Assembly (NCBI RefSeq): GCF_014356525.2
Contig: NC_052506.1
Coordinates: 12,163,783 to 12,227,782, forward strand
DNA: 64,000 bases
From: Nilaparvata lugens
Lineage: Eukaryota; Arthropoda; Insecta; Hemiptera; Delphacidae
Direction of reading: 5' to 3'
The position numbers and the translations under genes are program-made. How positions within the stretch are numbered: the stretch's first letter is position 1; every line of letters begins with the position of its first letter. The notes beneath the pieces were generated by a model. That model was not told where the DNA came from and did no database searches. It was given only the letters and a program-made list of their open reading frames with translations. Shown piece after piece: positions 11,680 through 24,515 of this stretch.

Positions 11680-14598
11680 TAGGGATGGGTATCGAAAGAC
11701 AAAACATCGATGTTTTGAACATCGATGTTTTTTCATCCTAACATCGATAAGTGAAAAACATCGAACAGTAAACATCGATGTTTTTGAACATCGATGTTTT
11801 TAAACATCGTTTATCGCCCTACGTTTTTATGGATGATACTATTTGTATAGACATAAAATATAGTATATACAGTCAATATAGACATAAAAAAGGTGGTGTG
11901 CTTGCAATTTATATTGTAGTTCTGATTTCTTAATATATTAATTGGGTACATAAGAGAAGTCCAGAACCAATTTCTTCATGCAAGATTTCCTTGTGCTAGA
12001 TACAGGATAGCCCAAAAACCTTGTATTTTCGGCTCATTTTCAAGTTTTCAGCTATTTCTGCCAAATCTCTCCCAGATTATATAATTCTGAAAAAAATGAG
12101 ATCACTCGGAACTCTCTATCTCCAATGAGTACTTTGTTATAATTTTTCAAAAATGAGTAAAATTTAAAGAAAAAAATCAATTTTGATGAATTTTATTTTT
12201 TAATCAACAATATCTTCCGATTGTTACAATTTAGATGTATATTTCAAAATCCCTCTAGGCGTATTTTTGTGCTATACAATCTGAGATCAGGTAGAGCGCT
12301 CTATGTCATATAGATTTCCAGGTACACCTGACAACAATGCTCCTTGTATTGTTGAAAACACCTAATTTTCAGCTTCAACCATAATCACCATCTACTTTGT
12401 CCTCACATTGATATTTCGCACAATGACATAAGTTCATGGGTAAGATTCACCCGTTAGATGCACTTAATTTCAGTATTTCCTAGTAGAGGCACGCTTAAGG
12501 ACACCTCAAGGATCAAAATTTCAAACACTTATAATTTACTTTTGACACAATGCTCAGATTTCATCGTACTACACTTCATTCTTCTCGGCTCGCCAAGGCG
12601 GTTCAAAATCATGCATCAACAGTCAAATTCGGTCAAAAAATAGAAAATTTATTGTTGAGTGTAGGTACTTATTCATATTCAATACATAAGAAATGACCAA
12701 TTTCTATATTCAAAGCTATGTATCTCGGTAACCCCTTATTATAAAAATTATTACATGATCTTGAAATGTACAATAGAATTTTCTATTTCATCTGCTGTAA
12801 ACAATTCATGAAAAAAATGAGTAAAGTGAGATTTGATTGTTGAAAAAAATCCGGAAATTGTAGATATTTTTCTCATATTAACGGTTTTGGCAGTTCTATG
12901 ATAGCGAAAAGTGATTCAAGATGGATTTTAGGCAACTGACCTCTTAGAGGATGAATTTATCTACAATTTTTAATCAATTGTGAGTTTCTATGATGTATCA
13001 GACTCGTTTTAGAAACTCTTGATCAACAGTAAAATTACGAAAAAAATGTAAAAACTGAAATCGCCATTTTTAAAATCTTAACTTCCAAATGGTTTTGGAA
13101 TCGAAAGTATTATTTATTGGAGTGGGTAGAGGGGGACAATTTTCACATTCTCACTAGATTTGGAAATTTTATCAGAAGTATTTCACAAGACATGCAACTT
13201 TGAATATAGAAATTGGTCATTTTCTGTGTATTGGAATATGGGCTTAAGTACACTCAACAATAAATTTTCCATTTTTCAACCGAATTTGACTTATTATGCA
13301 TGATTTTGAACCGCCGTGACGAACCGAGAAGGATGAAGTGTAGTACGATGATATCTGAGCATTGTGTCAAAGTTATGTGTTTGAAATTTTGATCCTTGAG
13401 GTGTCCTTAAGCGCGCCTCTCCACTAGGAAATACTGAAATGAAGTGTACCTTACGGGTGATTCTCATAGAACATAATCTCAAGAACTTTAGTCGTTGTGC
13501 GAAATATCAATGTGAGGACAATGTAGTTGGTGATGATGCTTGAAGCTGAAAATTAGGTGTTTTTCACAATACAAGGAGCATTGTTGTCAGGTGTACCTGG
13601 AATATGAGATAGATCGCTATACCTGATCTCAGATTGTAGAGCACAAAAAGAGCTTCTAAAGTGACTACAATTTCATCTGGAGCTATTGTTCCAATATTTC
13701 AACAGTTACTAACTGGAATCACAGCAATTTTGGACTTGTGGTATTCAAGTAACAGTCTTTCGAATAATTGAAGTCAGGTTGTGACTAGAAAGATACATCA
13801 ACTCTAGTTCACAAGATTTGTCATCTTCATGGTTTAGTCTGAAACCTCTCGGGATATCCTTGAGGATTCGGTCTTGAAATTTCACCCTAAGCTAATTTTA
13901 GCAATCATTGTAACTCATATCGTATTCATTCAATACCTGATAGATTTTTTAGGAAATGAAAATGGATTAAGTTTTTTTATATGGATATCTGCACTCCTTA
14001 CAATACGAGGACCTCTTTTACAGAGCTAGATTAATTAGTGTTAAACACATGTTGAGGAAATAATTGTAGTAAGAAAAAACTCTTTCTCCTAAGAAACAAA
14101 GAATCCGACCTCTTATTCAATTCTAAATAACTAACTATCTAACCTTGACACGGGCCACAGAAGTAATGTAAATCTTCAAGAGTATCCAACAGTCTCACAT
14201 AAAAATACAGAGAGCCTGATTGAAAAATAAAAATAGCAATCTGCTGGAAATCAAAACTTATGCGAGATCTTTCACAAGAGTGATCTATATTCACAAAAAA
14301 ACACTAAACAGAATACTACACTAATATGATAGAGATAATGATTGTAATTCTGTTACTATTGCTTATTGCTCTCAAGATAATCCTCTTCAAACAAAAAAAT
14401 AAAAAAAAACTTGTATCAAATTAAAAGATTAGAATTGTTTTTACTTTTTAGTTGGGAAAAACATCGGATGACCGATGTCTAGGTAAAACCATCGATAAGT
14501 GAAAAACATCGAACAGTAAACATCGATGTTAAAAACATCGATGTTTGATGTTAAAACATCGATGTTTTTAAACATCGATGTGTCGATACCCATCCCTA
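11680..14598. mobile_element. hAT-type non-autonomous DNA transposon, 8-bp TSD
   Basis: The ends are TAGGGATGGGTATCGA and its complement TCGATACCCATCCCTA, flanked by perfect 8-bp duplications CTTTATAT (11672-11679, 14599-14606). An 8-bp TSD and a YARNG-type terminus (TAGGG) are hAT hallmarks. The unoccupied site occurs once in a sister family A copy near 23250. Both subterminal regions carry repeated palindromes AACATCGATGTT. No transposase reading frame is present in 2.9 kb, so it must depend on a transposase made elsewhere. Confidence 0.8.
12255..13680. repeat. Long inverted repeat inside the hAT-type element
   Basis: About 12255-12722 is the reverse complement of about 13203-13680, with scattered mismatches. 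Shared blocks include CAGGTACACCTGACAACAAT on the left and its complement near 13590. The loop is ~480 bp. Open frames mirrored in the two arms (12458-12643 on +, 13294-13482 on -) are products of the repeat rather than genes. Confidence 0.7.
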
Positions 14599-14723
14599 CT
14601 TTATATCATAAACCTACTATGTTACAAATTTCGTGAAAATCGTTAGAGCCGTTTTCGAGATCCGTTAAACATAAATAACCAGATATATAAATATACAGAA
14701 ATTGCTCGCTTAATATAATAGGA

Positions 14724-15588
14724 TTCTGTCTGTAACAATATTCAAATAAATGCAATCGATTTGTAAATTTTATTACGATTTATATTCATTTTGAAAATCA
14801 TGGGAAAGGATTTTTAGTACGGTACGGCATTTTAAAAACGAAAATTAATCAAATAGATCTCGAGATGTTGGTACAGTAAAAACTCCTGATAATTATTATC
14901 GATTACAGGATTTCTGGTTGAAGGGTCAATTAGGTTTGGTCTGCATTTTTTTACTTTACCGCTCCGTATTTTTTGAGAACGGTTCATCTGATTGTAACGC
15001 CCCAAGTCAATGTCAAAGATAGTTTGTTTTCATGAAAGAGTATTTTTCCAAAGGAATTCTTCCTTTGAAATTTATACTGTATTGAGTTTAGTTGTATTTT
15101 TACTCACTTCACACTTGTGTGATAAGAGAGTTTCTCAGGTAGAAAGGAGAAAGCAAAAAAATTTTTGTACTCAAGGTACCGTATAAAGTTTGAGACACTT
15201 GTGAAAGTACAAGTTTAAATTTTATTCAAGCAAATAGTTAACTAAGACTTCATAGTAATAAATTGCATGACACAGCGCACGCAGGTGCTTCATATAAGTG
15301 GCTCACACTGCACAGCTCTCATCCCATCCAGAAAACTTATCTCATTTTCGCAAAACTTTACTCTTGATTCACGGTATAAATTCAAATATTTAATGAGATA
15401 TTATGAAGCGAATTGACGCTAGAAAGTTTTTTGGAACTTCCTCGAGCATCGGAAACTTATCGCTGGTCTTGAAGAATCAAGTTGAAGCCCTGAAATAGAA
15501 ATTAATTCTCAATTTGCCAAACTTTATGCACAAACTTCACGGGAAAGTCTTATTTGGCCTGAATTTAGAGTGTCTGCTTATAGATTTA
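14724..15588. other. No feature seen
   Basis: AT-rich intergenic sequence between two repeats, without gene-like signal. Confidence 0.4.
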
Positions 15589-16381
15589 CTAGCCGTCAGG
15601 CTCGCTTCGCTCGCCATATCCGTCTAGCCAGGGGGCTCCGCCCCTTGGACCCCCGACTGGATCGTCCAAAAATGAGATCAGCGGGCTCGCTTCGCTCGCC
15701 TGCATTTTTCATTTGAGCATGCTTCATTCCATCAGAATGTCAAAGTACTGAGAAAACGCAGAAAAGCTGAGAAAAAGTTGGAAAAACGCTGATTTTGGGC
15801 GTATCTTTGATGAAATATTAAAGACACATCACAAAATTTTTAGACCCTAGTTAAACCTCTGTAATAAATTTGAACATTTTCTATCTATTGATGAAAGAAC
15901 TGAGAAAACGCAAAAAACCGCTAATTTTGGGCGTATCTTTGGCGTTATTTCAAATTCCTTCTAACACAACATTATTACATCCCAGCTGAGCTTCTGTAGT
16001 AAATTTGAACATTTTCTGTTCATTTGTTCTCGATAAAGCTGAGCAAGCGCAAAAAAAAACGCTGGAAAAACGCTAATTTTGTGCGTATCTTTGACATTAT
16101 TGCAAATTCCTTCTAACACAATATCATTACACCCTAGCTGAGCTTCTGTACTAAATTTGAACATTTTCTGTTCATTTGTTCTCGATAAAGCAGAGTAAAA
16201 CGCTGGAAAAACGCAGATTTTGGGCGTATCTTTGGAAATTTTTCCAAATCCGTTCTTAGTGCGCCTCTAAAGGGCCAACTGAACAAATTTGAACGTTTTT
16301 GGTCCGGTAGATTTTTAGTTCTGCGAGTGAGTGAGTCAGTCAGTCAGTGAGTGAGTGCCATTTCGCTTTTACATAAATAGA
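15589..16381 (-). mobile_element. Helitron-like family C, copy 2, with internal tandem repeats
   Basis: On the minus strand it starts TCTATTTATGTAAAAGCG and ends with CTAG before T. The same GGCGAGCGAAGCGAGCC motif lies near the 3' end. The interior holds three to four ~130-bp tandem units (about 15760-16250) carrying TTTTGGGCGTATCTTTG, present in copy 3 but not copy 1. No protein is encoded. Confidence 0.55.
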
Positions 16382-17795
16382 TTCTCATAAACACCAATAA
16401 TCGCCTGAAGTATAGATAGTCAAACAATATTAAATAACTAATTCTTAATGGACATTACTTTGCGCCATTCTTTACTGAGTATAATTTAGCAATTTATTCG
16501 TTTCATGGAAACTATAAATATTAGTCTACTTGCGATCAGTGAGCAGGGAAAGGATTAATACCTCCAATTTTATTTCCGTCAAATATAGTCTTTAAAAATA
16601 ACAAATTTAGAACTATTATTATTCCACATTTTCGAGCAAAACAGATCTGGATAACTTACTGGATTTAAATTTTAATTTTCCGTAATTTCGGTTCCTAATC
16701 GCAGTGCCAAAGTATTTGTTTTGAAGTTGAAATACATACGAACGTTTGGGAGTGACCTAAATATTTAAATTCCTGGGATGCAGATACAGTCAATGAAATG
16801 AATGATAATGAACAGTTTCAAACCTGTCATTGAAGGAATAAATGAATATTTATTATGCTTTCAAAGTAAAATTGGATTCGCTTGGAACTTCCAAAGCTTT
16901 CAACTTGATTAACCCAATTTCCACATAGCCGTGAAGAAAATAATCTTGAACTGACCATCTGACCATAGTTTGAAGTGTCGATTCAGAATGAGTTGCTGCT
17001 CTAGGCAAACTTAACAATGGGGAAATATCAAACTAATGGAGAAATACCATTTTATCTTAAACCCTAAACATTATATGTGAGATTTAGGCTACTAGTACTT
17101 CACCCTGACCTTACTCTACGAAAATAAAATAATTTCCTACGAGAGGTTGATTGAAAAGCACTCTCTTCTTTTCAATATTGATTGATTTTCTAGAGAGTTG
17201 AATGATCTCCATTCATGTGAAATAATTGGAAGAATATCAAGAATAACATCAACATCGGAAAAACTAATTAGTTTTTTCTAATTCGAGTAAATTTCAAGCT
17301 TAAAAATGGGAAGATGTAGTTTAAAACAAGAAACACAGTCTTCAAAACTTTTACAAAAACACACGAATCATAGACAAAATAGTACAGTATTCAAGTTATC
17401 TATGACGAGTTTTCTCTGCATGATGATGAATGTGAAATATTCAAAATGAATATTCATGATCAAAATGGAATATTGTTGAACCATACAACTAAATAATGAA
17501 GTCCTTTCATATTTAAATGATAAATTTGGTACACTTCTTATAAATACAAATTTCCAGTTCAGCAATGCATATGAGTATTGTGTATCTTGCAGTCTCATTT
17601 GCATGATTATTTTTCTATTCTATAGTTATGCTCAATTTACATCAATGTCATGTTTCTTATTCAGTGTGGTGAAGAGCCCGTGAAATTAAGTTCTTTAAAA
17701 AGTCGATTATGTTCTAATTGAAAGCTGATTGGTTTCATTGAATAAATTAAATGAAATTAGTAGAATTGATGGTGATGTTGTGAAATCACTCCATA
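16382..17795. other. No feature seen
   Basis: 1.4 kb of AT-rich sequence. A 78-codon minus-strand frame at 17368-17604 has no recognisable motif and no support. Confidence 0.4.
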
Positions 17796-18365
17796 ACTAG
17801 TAGTTCTGTGAACAGTAGACCTCGCGCTCAGTGAGTTACATTGACCTGTTGTTATATTTTATCAAAAATTTATAATAATTTATCAATTAAAAATGTCTAG
17901 AAAAAATCCTAAATAAACATAGAGCTTTCTGTCCTATATCGTACCGTGACGTGTCGTCCCGGAATGTGAGTGTGAGCGCTGTTATCAGGTCTGGCTGCAA
18001 CTGTCTACAACGTTGATGGAAAGATACAATTTTCAAGATGTTCGATGTTTTTGAACGGGTAGTATTATAGACCACTAGACAGCTGATCTATGATGAATAA
18101 TTCTATAGTCTGATTTTTACGGTAATATTGGCGTATGAAGGAGGCTCCTTTTTCCTTTTATATTATCCTTGAAATGCGAAATTTCTAAAAACCTTGTATA
18201 TACGTCGACGCGTAATTTAAAAAGGAACATACCTGTCAAATTTCATGAAAATCTATTACCGCGTTTCGCCGTAAATGCGCAACATAAAAAACATATAAAC
18301 ATTTAAACATTAAGAGAAATGCCAAACCGTCGACTTGAATCTTAGACCTCACTTCGCCCGGTCAA
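17796..18365 (-). repeat. Helitron-like repeat family B, longest copy
   Basis: This ~570-bp copy shows the complete family. In minus sense it starts TTGACCG(G)GCGAAGTGAGG and ends CACAGAACTACTAGT. A small GTTC-ACA-GAAC stem precedes the CTAG end. It includes the long internal segment that the shorter copies at 34476 and 40971 lack. Confidence 0.6.
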
Positions 18366-18483
18366 TAAGAAAACAAACATATTGTCAAATTTCACTAAAA
18401 CTTTTTAATGAAATTTGACAATATCTTTATTTTCGAATAATTTAAAATTCTAGAAGCTAGACCATGATGATTGAGAAAATAAA

Positions 18484-18740
18484 AAGTAAATTCGTATGGC
18501 TTTTGTTGGTGGGGAGTCCCTTGCGGGAAGGTCCCACCGCCTGAATATATAATTTAAGCCGTCAATGGGCCTTACGACTGTCATACTTCAGCCGGGACCG
18601 ACAGTTTAACGTGCCCATCCGATAACACAGGAGTGATCTGGTTAAAAAACTTTTGGTATTGAGAGGGTTTGAAACCCGGGATCTCTATTCTGCTACGCAG
18701 GCACTCTATCCACTAGACCACGGATCACTCCATAATTATA
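18484..18740 (-). mobile_element. tRNA-derived SINE with perfect 13-bp TSD
   Basis: Minus-strand reading gives an A-box-like TGGTCTAGTGGATAGAGTGC and a B-box-like GGTTTCAAACC, then a body sharing GCACGTTAA..GTCGGTCCCGGCTG with the SINE at 31038. It is flanked by identical TTGAGAAAATAAA duplications (18471-18483, 18741-18753), showing retroposition by a LINE. Confidence 0.8.
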
Positions 18741-18753
18741 TTGAGAAAATAAA

Positions 18754-19387
18754 TTCATGGTTAAAAGTGTATTTTTCAAATTGAGAATGAACTCTTTCTG
18801 TGTTGCCATACTGCAGGCTGCAGATGAAGAAATTATGGGCTCAAGTAGAGAAAGAAATTGAGTCGACTCTCTTTCCTGTCAAATTCAAGTGCATAAGCCA
18901 GATCTGCTGGTCAAAACAACACTACTGTAGCGTGAGTTGCCAAACTGTGCTGGATTTGAATTATTACTCAAGTTTGGAGAAGAGTTTCCTCCCAACAGCG
19001 TGAGCTCGTGCTCGAAACTCACGAATTGTTACTGTCCGTTGACATGAGTGAGTGGATGGCATGAGATGGGAGAGAGGGGTGCCTGAGAGAAAGAAAACGA
19101 CTGTAGCTAATAGATAAAGTGTACTGAAAAAGGAATAAGGATTGAATCAGCACCCTCTGTTTTCAAAGTTTTAGAAAACCAATAGAGAAATTCTGCCAGG
19201 TCCAAAGGAGTTATTTACATGGTTTAATTTATTATAGTAAGAAATGTCTGACAAAAACAGAGTAGGCAAAACTGAAATAAAATTATATACTATAATCGAC
19301 TATTCGATTGCCTTTTACCTGAGTAGATTTTGAATATGAATAAAGGGGTTGTTATGCTTTATTAAGATGATGTTGATGATATTATTA
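18754..19387. other. No feature seen
   Basis: A 67-codon open frame at 18800-19003 lies here, but nothing about it suggests a gene. Confidence 0.4.
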
Positions 19388-20155
19388 CTAGTAGTTTTGT
19401 GAACAGTTGACCTCACGCAGTATTTTCATCCACTAGTATCTGATGTCATCTGTTCTAGTTGATTCAGCTGAATCACAATTCACAGTTGAATCATAATTTA
19501 CTTTTAAAAACTGTTATTTGTTTTCTCCAAGATCAAAAACTAACTTATGTTAATAAACTCAGTTCACGTTTGAATTTGTATCCCATATGATAATTTATCC
19601 AGTTCCGTAATAATCTTTCCATCTGATAAAGATATTTCTCAACTACTTAAAATTGATTTTTTTCAATCAAGAATATTATAATTTCTTCAGCATTATTTAG
19701 TTAATTTAATCATTTTTCAGTTTATTTTCAATCACCTATTTAATTTGTTTTGCAAATGTGAGAATATTGATACTGATGGGCACGCATCATAGAAAATATT
19801 GAAACCCTACCTAATAGACACGGCCAGATATCTGTGTAATGCATGCAATGAATAATCCGCTTGTCAGCTGATTGATTATGAATAATTCTATAGTCTGATT
19901 GGTGCTATCTTCAAAGTAGATGATATATATAGTGATATCATAGTATGGAGGAATTCCTTTCTTTTCATATTATCCTTAAAATGCAAAATTTAAAAAAAAC
20001 CTTGTGTAGGCCTATATATCGATGCGCAGTTGAAAAAGGAATATTCCTGCCAAATCTCATAGAATTCTATCAAAGCGTTTGGCCGTAGTCGCGTTACATA
20101 CAGACAGACAATAGAAAATCCGAGTTATAACATAGACCTCACTACGTTCGGCCAA
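19388..20155 (-). repeat. Divergent copy of repeat family B
   Basis: The interval starts with an ACTAGTAGTTTTGTGAACAG-like end at 19388 and finishes with GACCTCACTACGTTCGGCC at 20135-20153. Family B blocks between them (AATTCTATAGTCTGATT, ATGCAAAATTTAAAA) are more diverged than in other copies, suggesting an older insertion. About 350 bp of unrelated sequence may interrupt it. Confidence 0.45.
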
Positions 20156-21299
20156 ATTATTATGTTTTTTGTTGTGTGAAGCCAAAAATTCTGATCAGTC
20201 CTCAAGTAGCATACAACATGTCATTTCAAGAACGGTGTCACATAAATAACACTCATAACACTCCTCAATGGTATAAGGACAAGCCTCTACCAGTGCCCTA
20301 ATTATCTTTGATATGAACTTATAGCTGCTACATAGCCTTATATCTTCTGGAATGTAATTAAAACACTTGAGTCCCATTTTGAGGAGAGTCAGTCTATGAA
20401 TAGGAGGAAACTGGAATAAGCCTGTATTTTAACCTCGTGTTTTATATAGGTGCATTTTCGTTTGGGCGTAAATTTTTACAGTCAACGACGACAAGCATTG
20501 TTGACATTCATATTGTCCAAATTTCAAGTGTGCTAAACCAGCTGATCAAATAACTTTTCATTATTTGTGTTTATTATTCAAGAATCAAACATTTCTAATG
20601 ATATCAACATATTGCCTTTTAAAAGTATAAAAAAGTATCATCTCAACCTCTTCCATTAAAACATAATTGAACATAATCTTTTAGGTTATTTAGACAAATT
20701 TAAATCTACCCAATCTGAGATCCTCACCCTGACGTGGTCGACCACGGCATAAAAATATGCACAAATGAAAACCCAGCTTTAGTATGACAAATTCGGTTAG
20801 CATCAAAAATATTTTTGTTTTTGAACACAAAAGAAACAACTTCCAGGAAGTATATCGCTGGAACTGTGAGTAGATGGAGTGTTTTGAATATGGTCTTACA
20901 GGAAAAAAAGAATATTAGATTGACTTTCACAGAGCAGCCTACCTGAGTAGATTTTGAATTTGGATGAAGGGGTTGTTCTGCTTTATTAAGATGATGATGA
21001 TAAAAGTTTCTTCATTATCAGCCAGGAATTATAAGATTGTGTTTTTTAGGAAAAGTCTCACCTAAGCCTTAACAGGATTCCATTTACATCTCACATTATG
21101 AAGAATCAACTCCTTATTGGATTTGGTTCCCTTGACAGGGAAAGAACTAGAGTACAAATTTATTTAGCGGGCATTCTATTAGCAGTGGTTTTCTCATTAA
21201 ATTCTGTGAGTGGATGAGGAGGAGGAGGAGGAGGAGGAGGAGAAGGTGGAGAAAAGGGTGCTTTATATTTAATCCGGCGCTCTGGTTAATAAGATCTAG
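20156..21299. other. Intergenic, with a GGA microsatellite
   Basis: No gene was recognised. A (GGA)n tract occupies about 21216-21242. Confidence 0.4.
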
Positions 21300-21690
21300 A
21301 TGCGAGTTCGCGTTTGGTGGGTGAGGAAAGAGTTTCGATATTTCGAGTGAATCGCTTAATGACGCGTACTGTGCCATGAATTCGGTTCGTGCCCTCCAGA
21401 GAGAGACAGAGATAGAGTGTGTGTGAGAGAGAGAGTGTAATGAGGGTGGCGGGAGAGAGAGCCACTAATGGCGGCAAAATGAATTCCCGGCAGCGTGTGA
21501 TTAGATGCAGGCCGGAAAATGGGCTGAGAGGCCCTCAGGGAACTTTTCCTTCCCACCTCAAGAGCTTTCATTTTTTACCAATCTCGCGTTTTTCATCTGC
21601 ACCCTTTCGCATCCAGCATCTCACGGTTGCTGTCTTTCTCATCCAAATTCACAAGAAAAAGAACGTTCCGGAAATTTAAAGCCTCGGCCT
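21300..21690. promoter_or_regulatory. GC-richer, GAGA-containing island; possible promoter
   Basis: This ~390-bp block is clearly richer in G+C and CG dinucleotides than its surroundings. It contains GAGAGAGA-type runs (about 21400-21460) of the sort bound by GAGA factors in insects. It lies 3.1 kb upstream of the first recognised esterase exon on the same strand. It could be that gene's promoter or a non-coding first exon, which is inference. Overlapping short open frames on both strands look incidental. Confidence 0.25.
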
Positions 21691-22302
21691 AGTTAATGCG
21701 ATAAAGTACCGTTATCAATCGTGATAAGAAAATGAAAGTGTTCTGAATATTTTGAATCGTTCAAGACTTCCCTTCGCCTTATCATGAAAGAACTTCATCT
21801 CTTGCATCGTAATATTACTAGGGTTGAGCTTTTTAAAAATGAATAGCTGGCAGAAAAAGAGAAATGAATGAATTTCTCTAATATTTCGCTCAAGGAAGAA
21901 AACAAAAAGAGAAATGAGAAAAAAGAAAAGAGTAGAAAGTATTAAGAAGTTTTTCCATTTCTACAGAATTCTCATTTACTCAGCCGTGATCAAACTGAAA
22001 CTAACTTTTACTACTACAGTATAAAAAAAAACTTTAAAATTAAGAGAAAAGTTTCAGTTCATTCGAAAAGAGATGATCAGTTATATTCAGAATATTATTT
22101 GAATTTATGTCCCAAATTATGAATCCCAACAATATATAAATTCTAAGATTTTTCAAACTCGAATAATTTTATTCGGAACTACTTAAGATACCTGAGGAAG
22201 GAAAATAATTCATTAATTACTTTCATCTGATATTGTATATAGTGTTGTCTAATAGAAGTAGACGAATAATAAGTAGATTACAATGTACGTTTAAATGGAA
22301 TA
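21691..22302. other. No feature seen
   Basis: A-rich sequence with AAGA-type runs near 21850-21930. Confidence 0.4.
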
Positions 22303-23397
22303 ATATCGGGGCACCGAGCTTTGCTCGTCATTTTTATCCTAATATTTTGCGAGCAATTTCTGTATATTTATGGTTATCTGAATATCTGGTTATGTATGTC
22401 CAACGGATCTCGAAAACGATTTTCATGAAATTTGGAAGATAGTAGCTTTATGATATAAAAATTCGATTGCACTAGGTCTCATCCCTGGGAAAACTTGCTG
22501 AAGGACATGAAAAAGGATAATAATTATTCATCCTTGGGAAAACAGAATGATAATAATTTCGTCGTCTGTCGATAACAGAAGATGTGGAGTGCCTGTGTGG
22601 AAGAGAGACAGAATTATTTTCAGCTGATCAACTATTTGCAATCAATCAGCTTATTCACGAGAAATATAATTCTAGAAATTTTAATCTATTTGATCAACAT
22701 AATCTGATTTGTAGACATGACATGGTATATCATTCTAAATAAGAGTATATCATAATTTTGAAAGTTAATCATCATTTTACAGTTTTAAGTGATTAGTGAG
22801 TGTTATTTTGTTGTTAAATTTGTTTCGAAAATTTGACCTGAATTCAAGTGTAGGGAACATAACGTACTTTTTTGAATATTTATAGTGTATAAATAAAAAT
22901 TCGGGGAAGAAACAGTTTTGGGCTGTGCCTGTTTGTCCTTCCCCAATCATTTTAAAGAATTATGTTCTGTTTATCAATAAATAAAAAACGAGCGAAGCTC
23001 GGTGCCCCGATATTTTATTTATAAACAGAACACAATTCTTTATAATGATCATGTTTATATTTTAAAGCTGGCTATAAGTCATCTTATGAATTTCGGGGAT
23101 GAGATATTTTGATTTTTCACAGACGCACTCGCCCACTCACTTTTTTATCATCCACAGACGATGAAAGTCTCAGCTGTTTTTCCAAGGATGAATTATCCTT
23201 TTAATGGCGTTCAGCGAGTTTTCCCAGGGATGAGACCTAGTGCAATCGAATTTTTATATCATAAACCAACAATGTTCCAATTTTCGTGGTAATCTTTAGA
23301 GCCGTTTTTGAGATCCGTTGGACATAAATACAAATATATAAATAACCAACTATTTACAGATATACAGAGATTGCTCGCTTAATATAATAAGATAAAT
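22303..23397. repeat. Cluster of Helitron-like family A pieces in both orientations
   Basis: A minus-sense 3' end (22303-22335) abuts a plus-sense 5' part (about 22340-22580). A plus-sense 3' end (about 22945-23013) then abuts a minus-sense copy running to TATTATATTAAGC-complement at 23397. The hairpin motif CGAGCGAAGCTCG is present at 22988-23000 and degenerate at 22314. A short AAT-tailed retroposon (about 22900-22990) overlaps the plus-sense 3' part. Repeated insertion into like sequence is the simplest reading. Confidence 0.5.
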
Positions 23398-23574
23398 CGA
23401 AGTATTATTCAGACCAACACTTGGTTTCTTTCCAGGATGGTTATTGAGAGAACCTATGAGGCAAATACGTGGAAGTACTTAGTACTTTGTAGTACATACC
23501 TATAAAGCTAATACATAATATACTATCTATTAATATATGTATTAGCTTCATGTATTGCAATATACAGAGTGTTT

Positions 23575-24515
23575 CAGAAGTAGTGTCAAACATTTTAGGG
23601 TATTATTCCTGGATGATAGGAGACTACGAATGTCGTATTTGAAGTGTCCAAGACTCAGCAATTATCCTTATAGCTGCCATTTTGTTTTTTCACTTAGGAA
23701 TTTTTATCTCAGGAGCGAAATTTTGTATTGATCTGAAATTTGGCATGACAATTTATGCCATGAAGACTCAACTTAAAAAAATAAAATAAAAAATTTTCGA
23801 TGTAAATTTTCAAAATGGCGGCCATTTCAAATTTTTGATGGCAAATTTTACGAAAACCGTTCACTTTACAGAAAATTTACAAGAGAAAAAAGTTAGCAAA
23901 TCTTATAAAGATTTCAAGGATACCTTATTTATTGAAATTTATTGGAGAATAACAGAGAAATCAATTACTTTCGTACTGCATGCATGACCTCTTTTCACCA
24001 TTTAAACATCAATATTACATTATTTTTTAATTCCAATTAAGATGAAGCTTTGAAATTCGGTTTTGCTCCATATGGCCATCCAGGATCCAGCTGATTTTAC
24101 AATGTTTTTCAGATGATCTTCTTTGTTCATGGTCATGCATGCAGTACGAAAAGAATTAATTTCTCTGTTATTCTACGATCAATCTTAATAAATAAGGTAT
24201 CCTTGAAATCTTGATATTTTCTAACTTTTTCGTCTCTTGTGAATTTTCTGTAAAGTGAACGGTTTTCGTGAAATTTGCCACCAAAAATTTGAAATGGCTG
24301 CCATAGAAATTTTTTTATTTTATTTTTTTAAAGTTGAGTTTTTATAGCATGAATATGCATGCAAAATTTCAGATAAAAATTCCTAAGTAGAAAAACAAAA
24401 TGGCAGCTATAAGGATAACCGCTGAGTTTTGGACACTTCAAATAAGACATTTGTAGTCTCCTAACATCCAGGAACAATTCCCTAAAATGTTCGACACTGC
24501 TTCTGAAACACTCTG
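23575..24515. mobile_element. Internally deleted mariner-superfamily MITE (kin of 58502-60857)
   Basis: The ends CAGAGTGTTTCAGAAG and their complement are flanked by TA (23573-23574, 24516-24517). The arms of ~450 bp match the terminal inverted repeats of the DD41D element at 58502-60857. A ~95-bp centre (about 24035-24130) matches sequence just inside that element's right arm. The transposase is entirely missing, so this is a deletion derivative. Confidence 0.8.

Larger units (their letters stand above)
11426..14723 (-). repeat. Helitron-like repeat family A, split by a hAT-type insertion
   Basis: The two halves are 11426-11679 and 14599-14723. Together they match uninterrupted copies such as 28044-28450. 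In minus-strand sense the family starts A|TCCTATTATATTAAGCGAGC and ends near a perfect small hairpin CGAGC-GAA-GCTCG followed by GGTGCCCGGATATT. It is non-coding. The Helitron-like label is tentative because the 3' end lacks CTRR. Confidence 0.6.

Noticed and set aside
12458..13482. Similar small proteins on opposite strands at 12458-12643 and 13294-13482
   Set aside because: They lie in the mirrored arms of one inverted repeat, so the likeness is structural.
15961..16164. Minus-strand frame of 67 codons, repeated in similar form at 43580-43783
   Set aside because: It follows the ~130-bp non-coding tandem units of the Helitron-like family C; similarity between the frames is repeat similarity.
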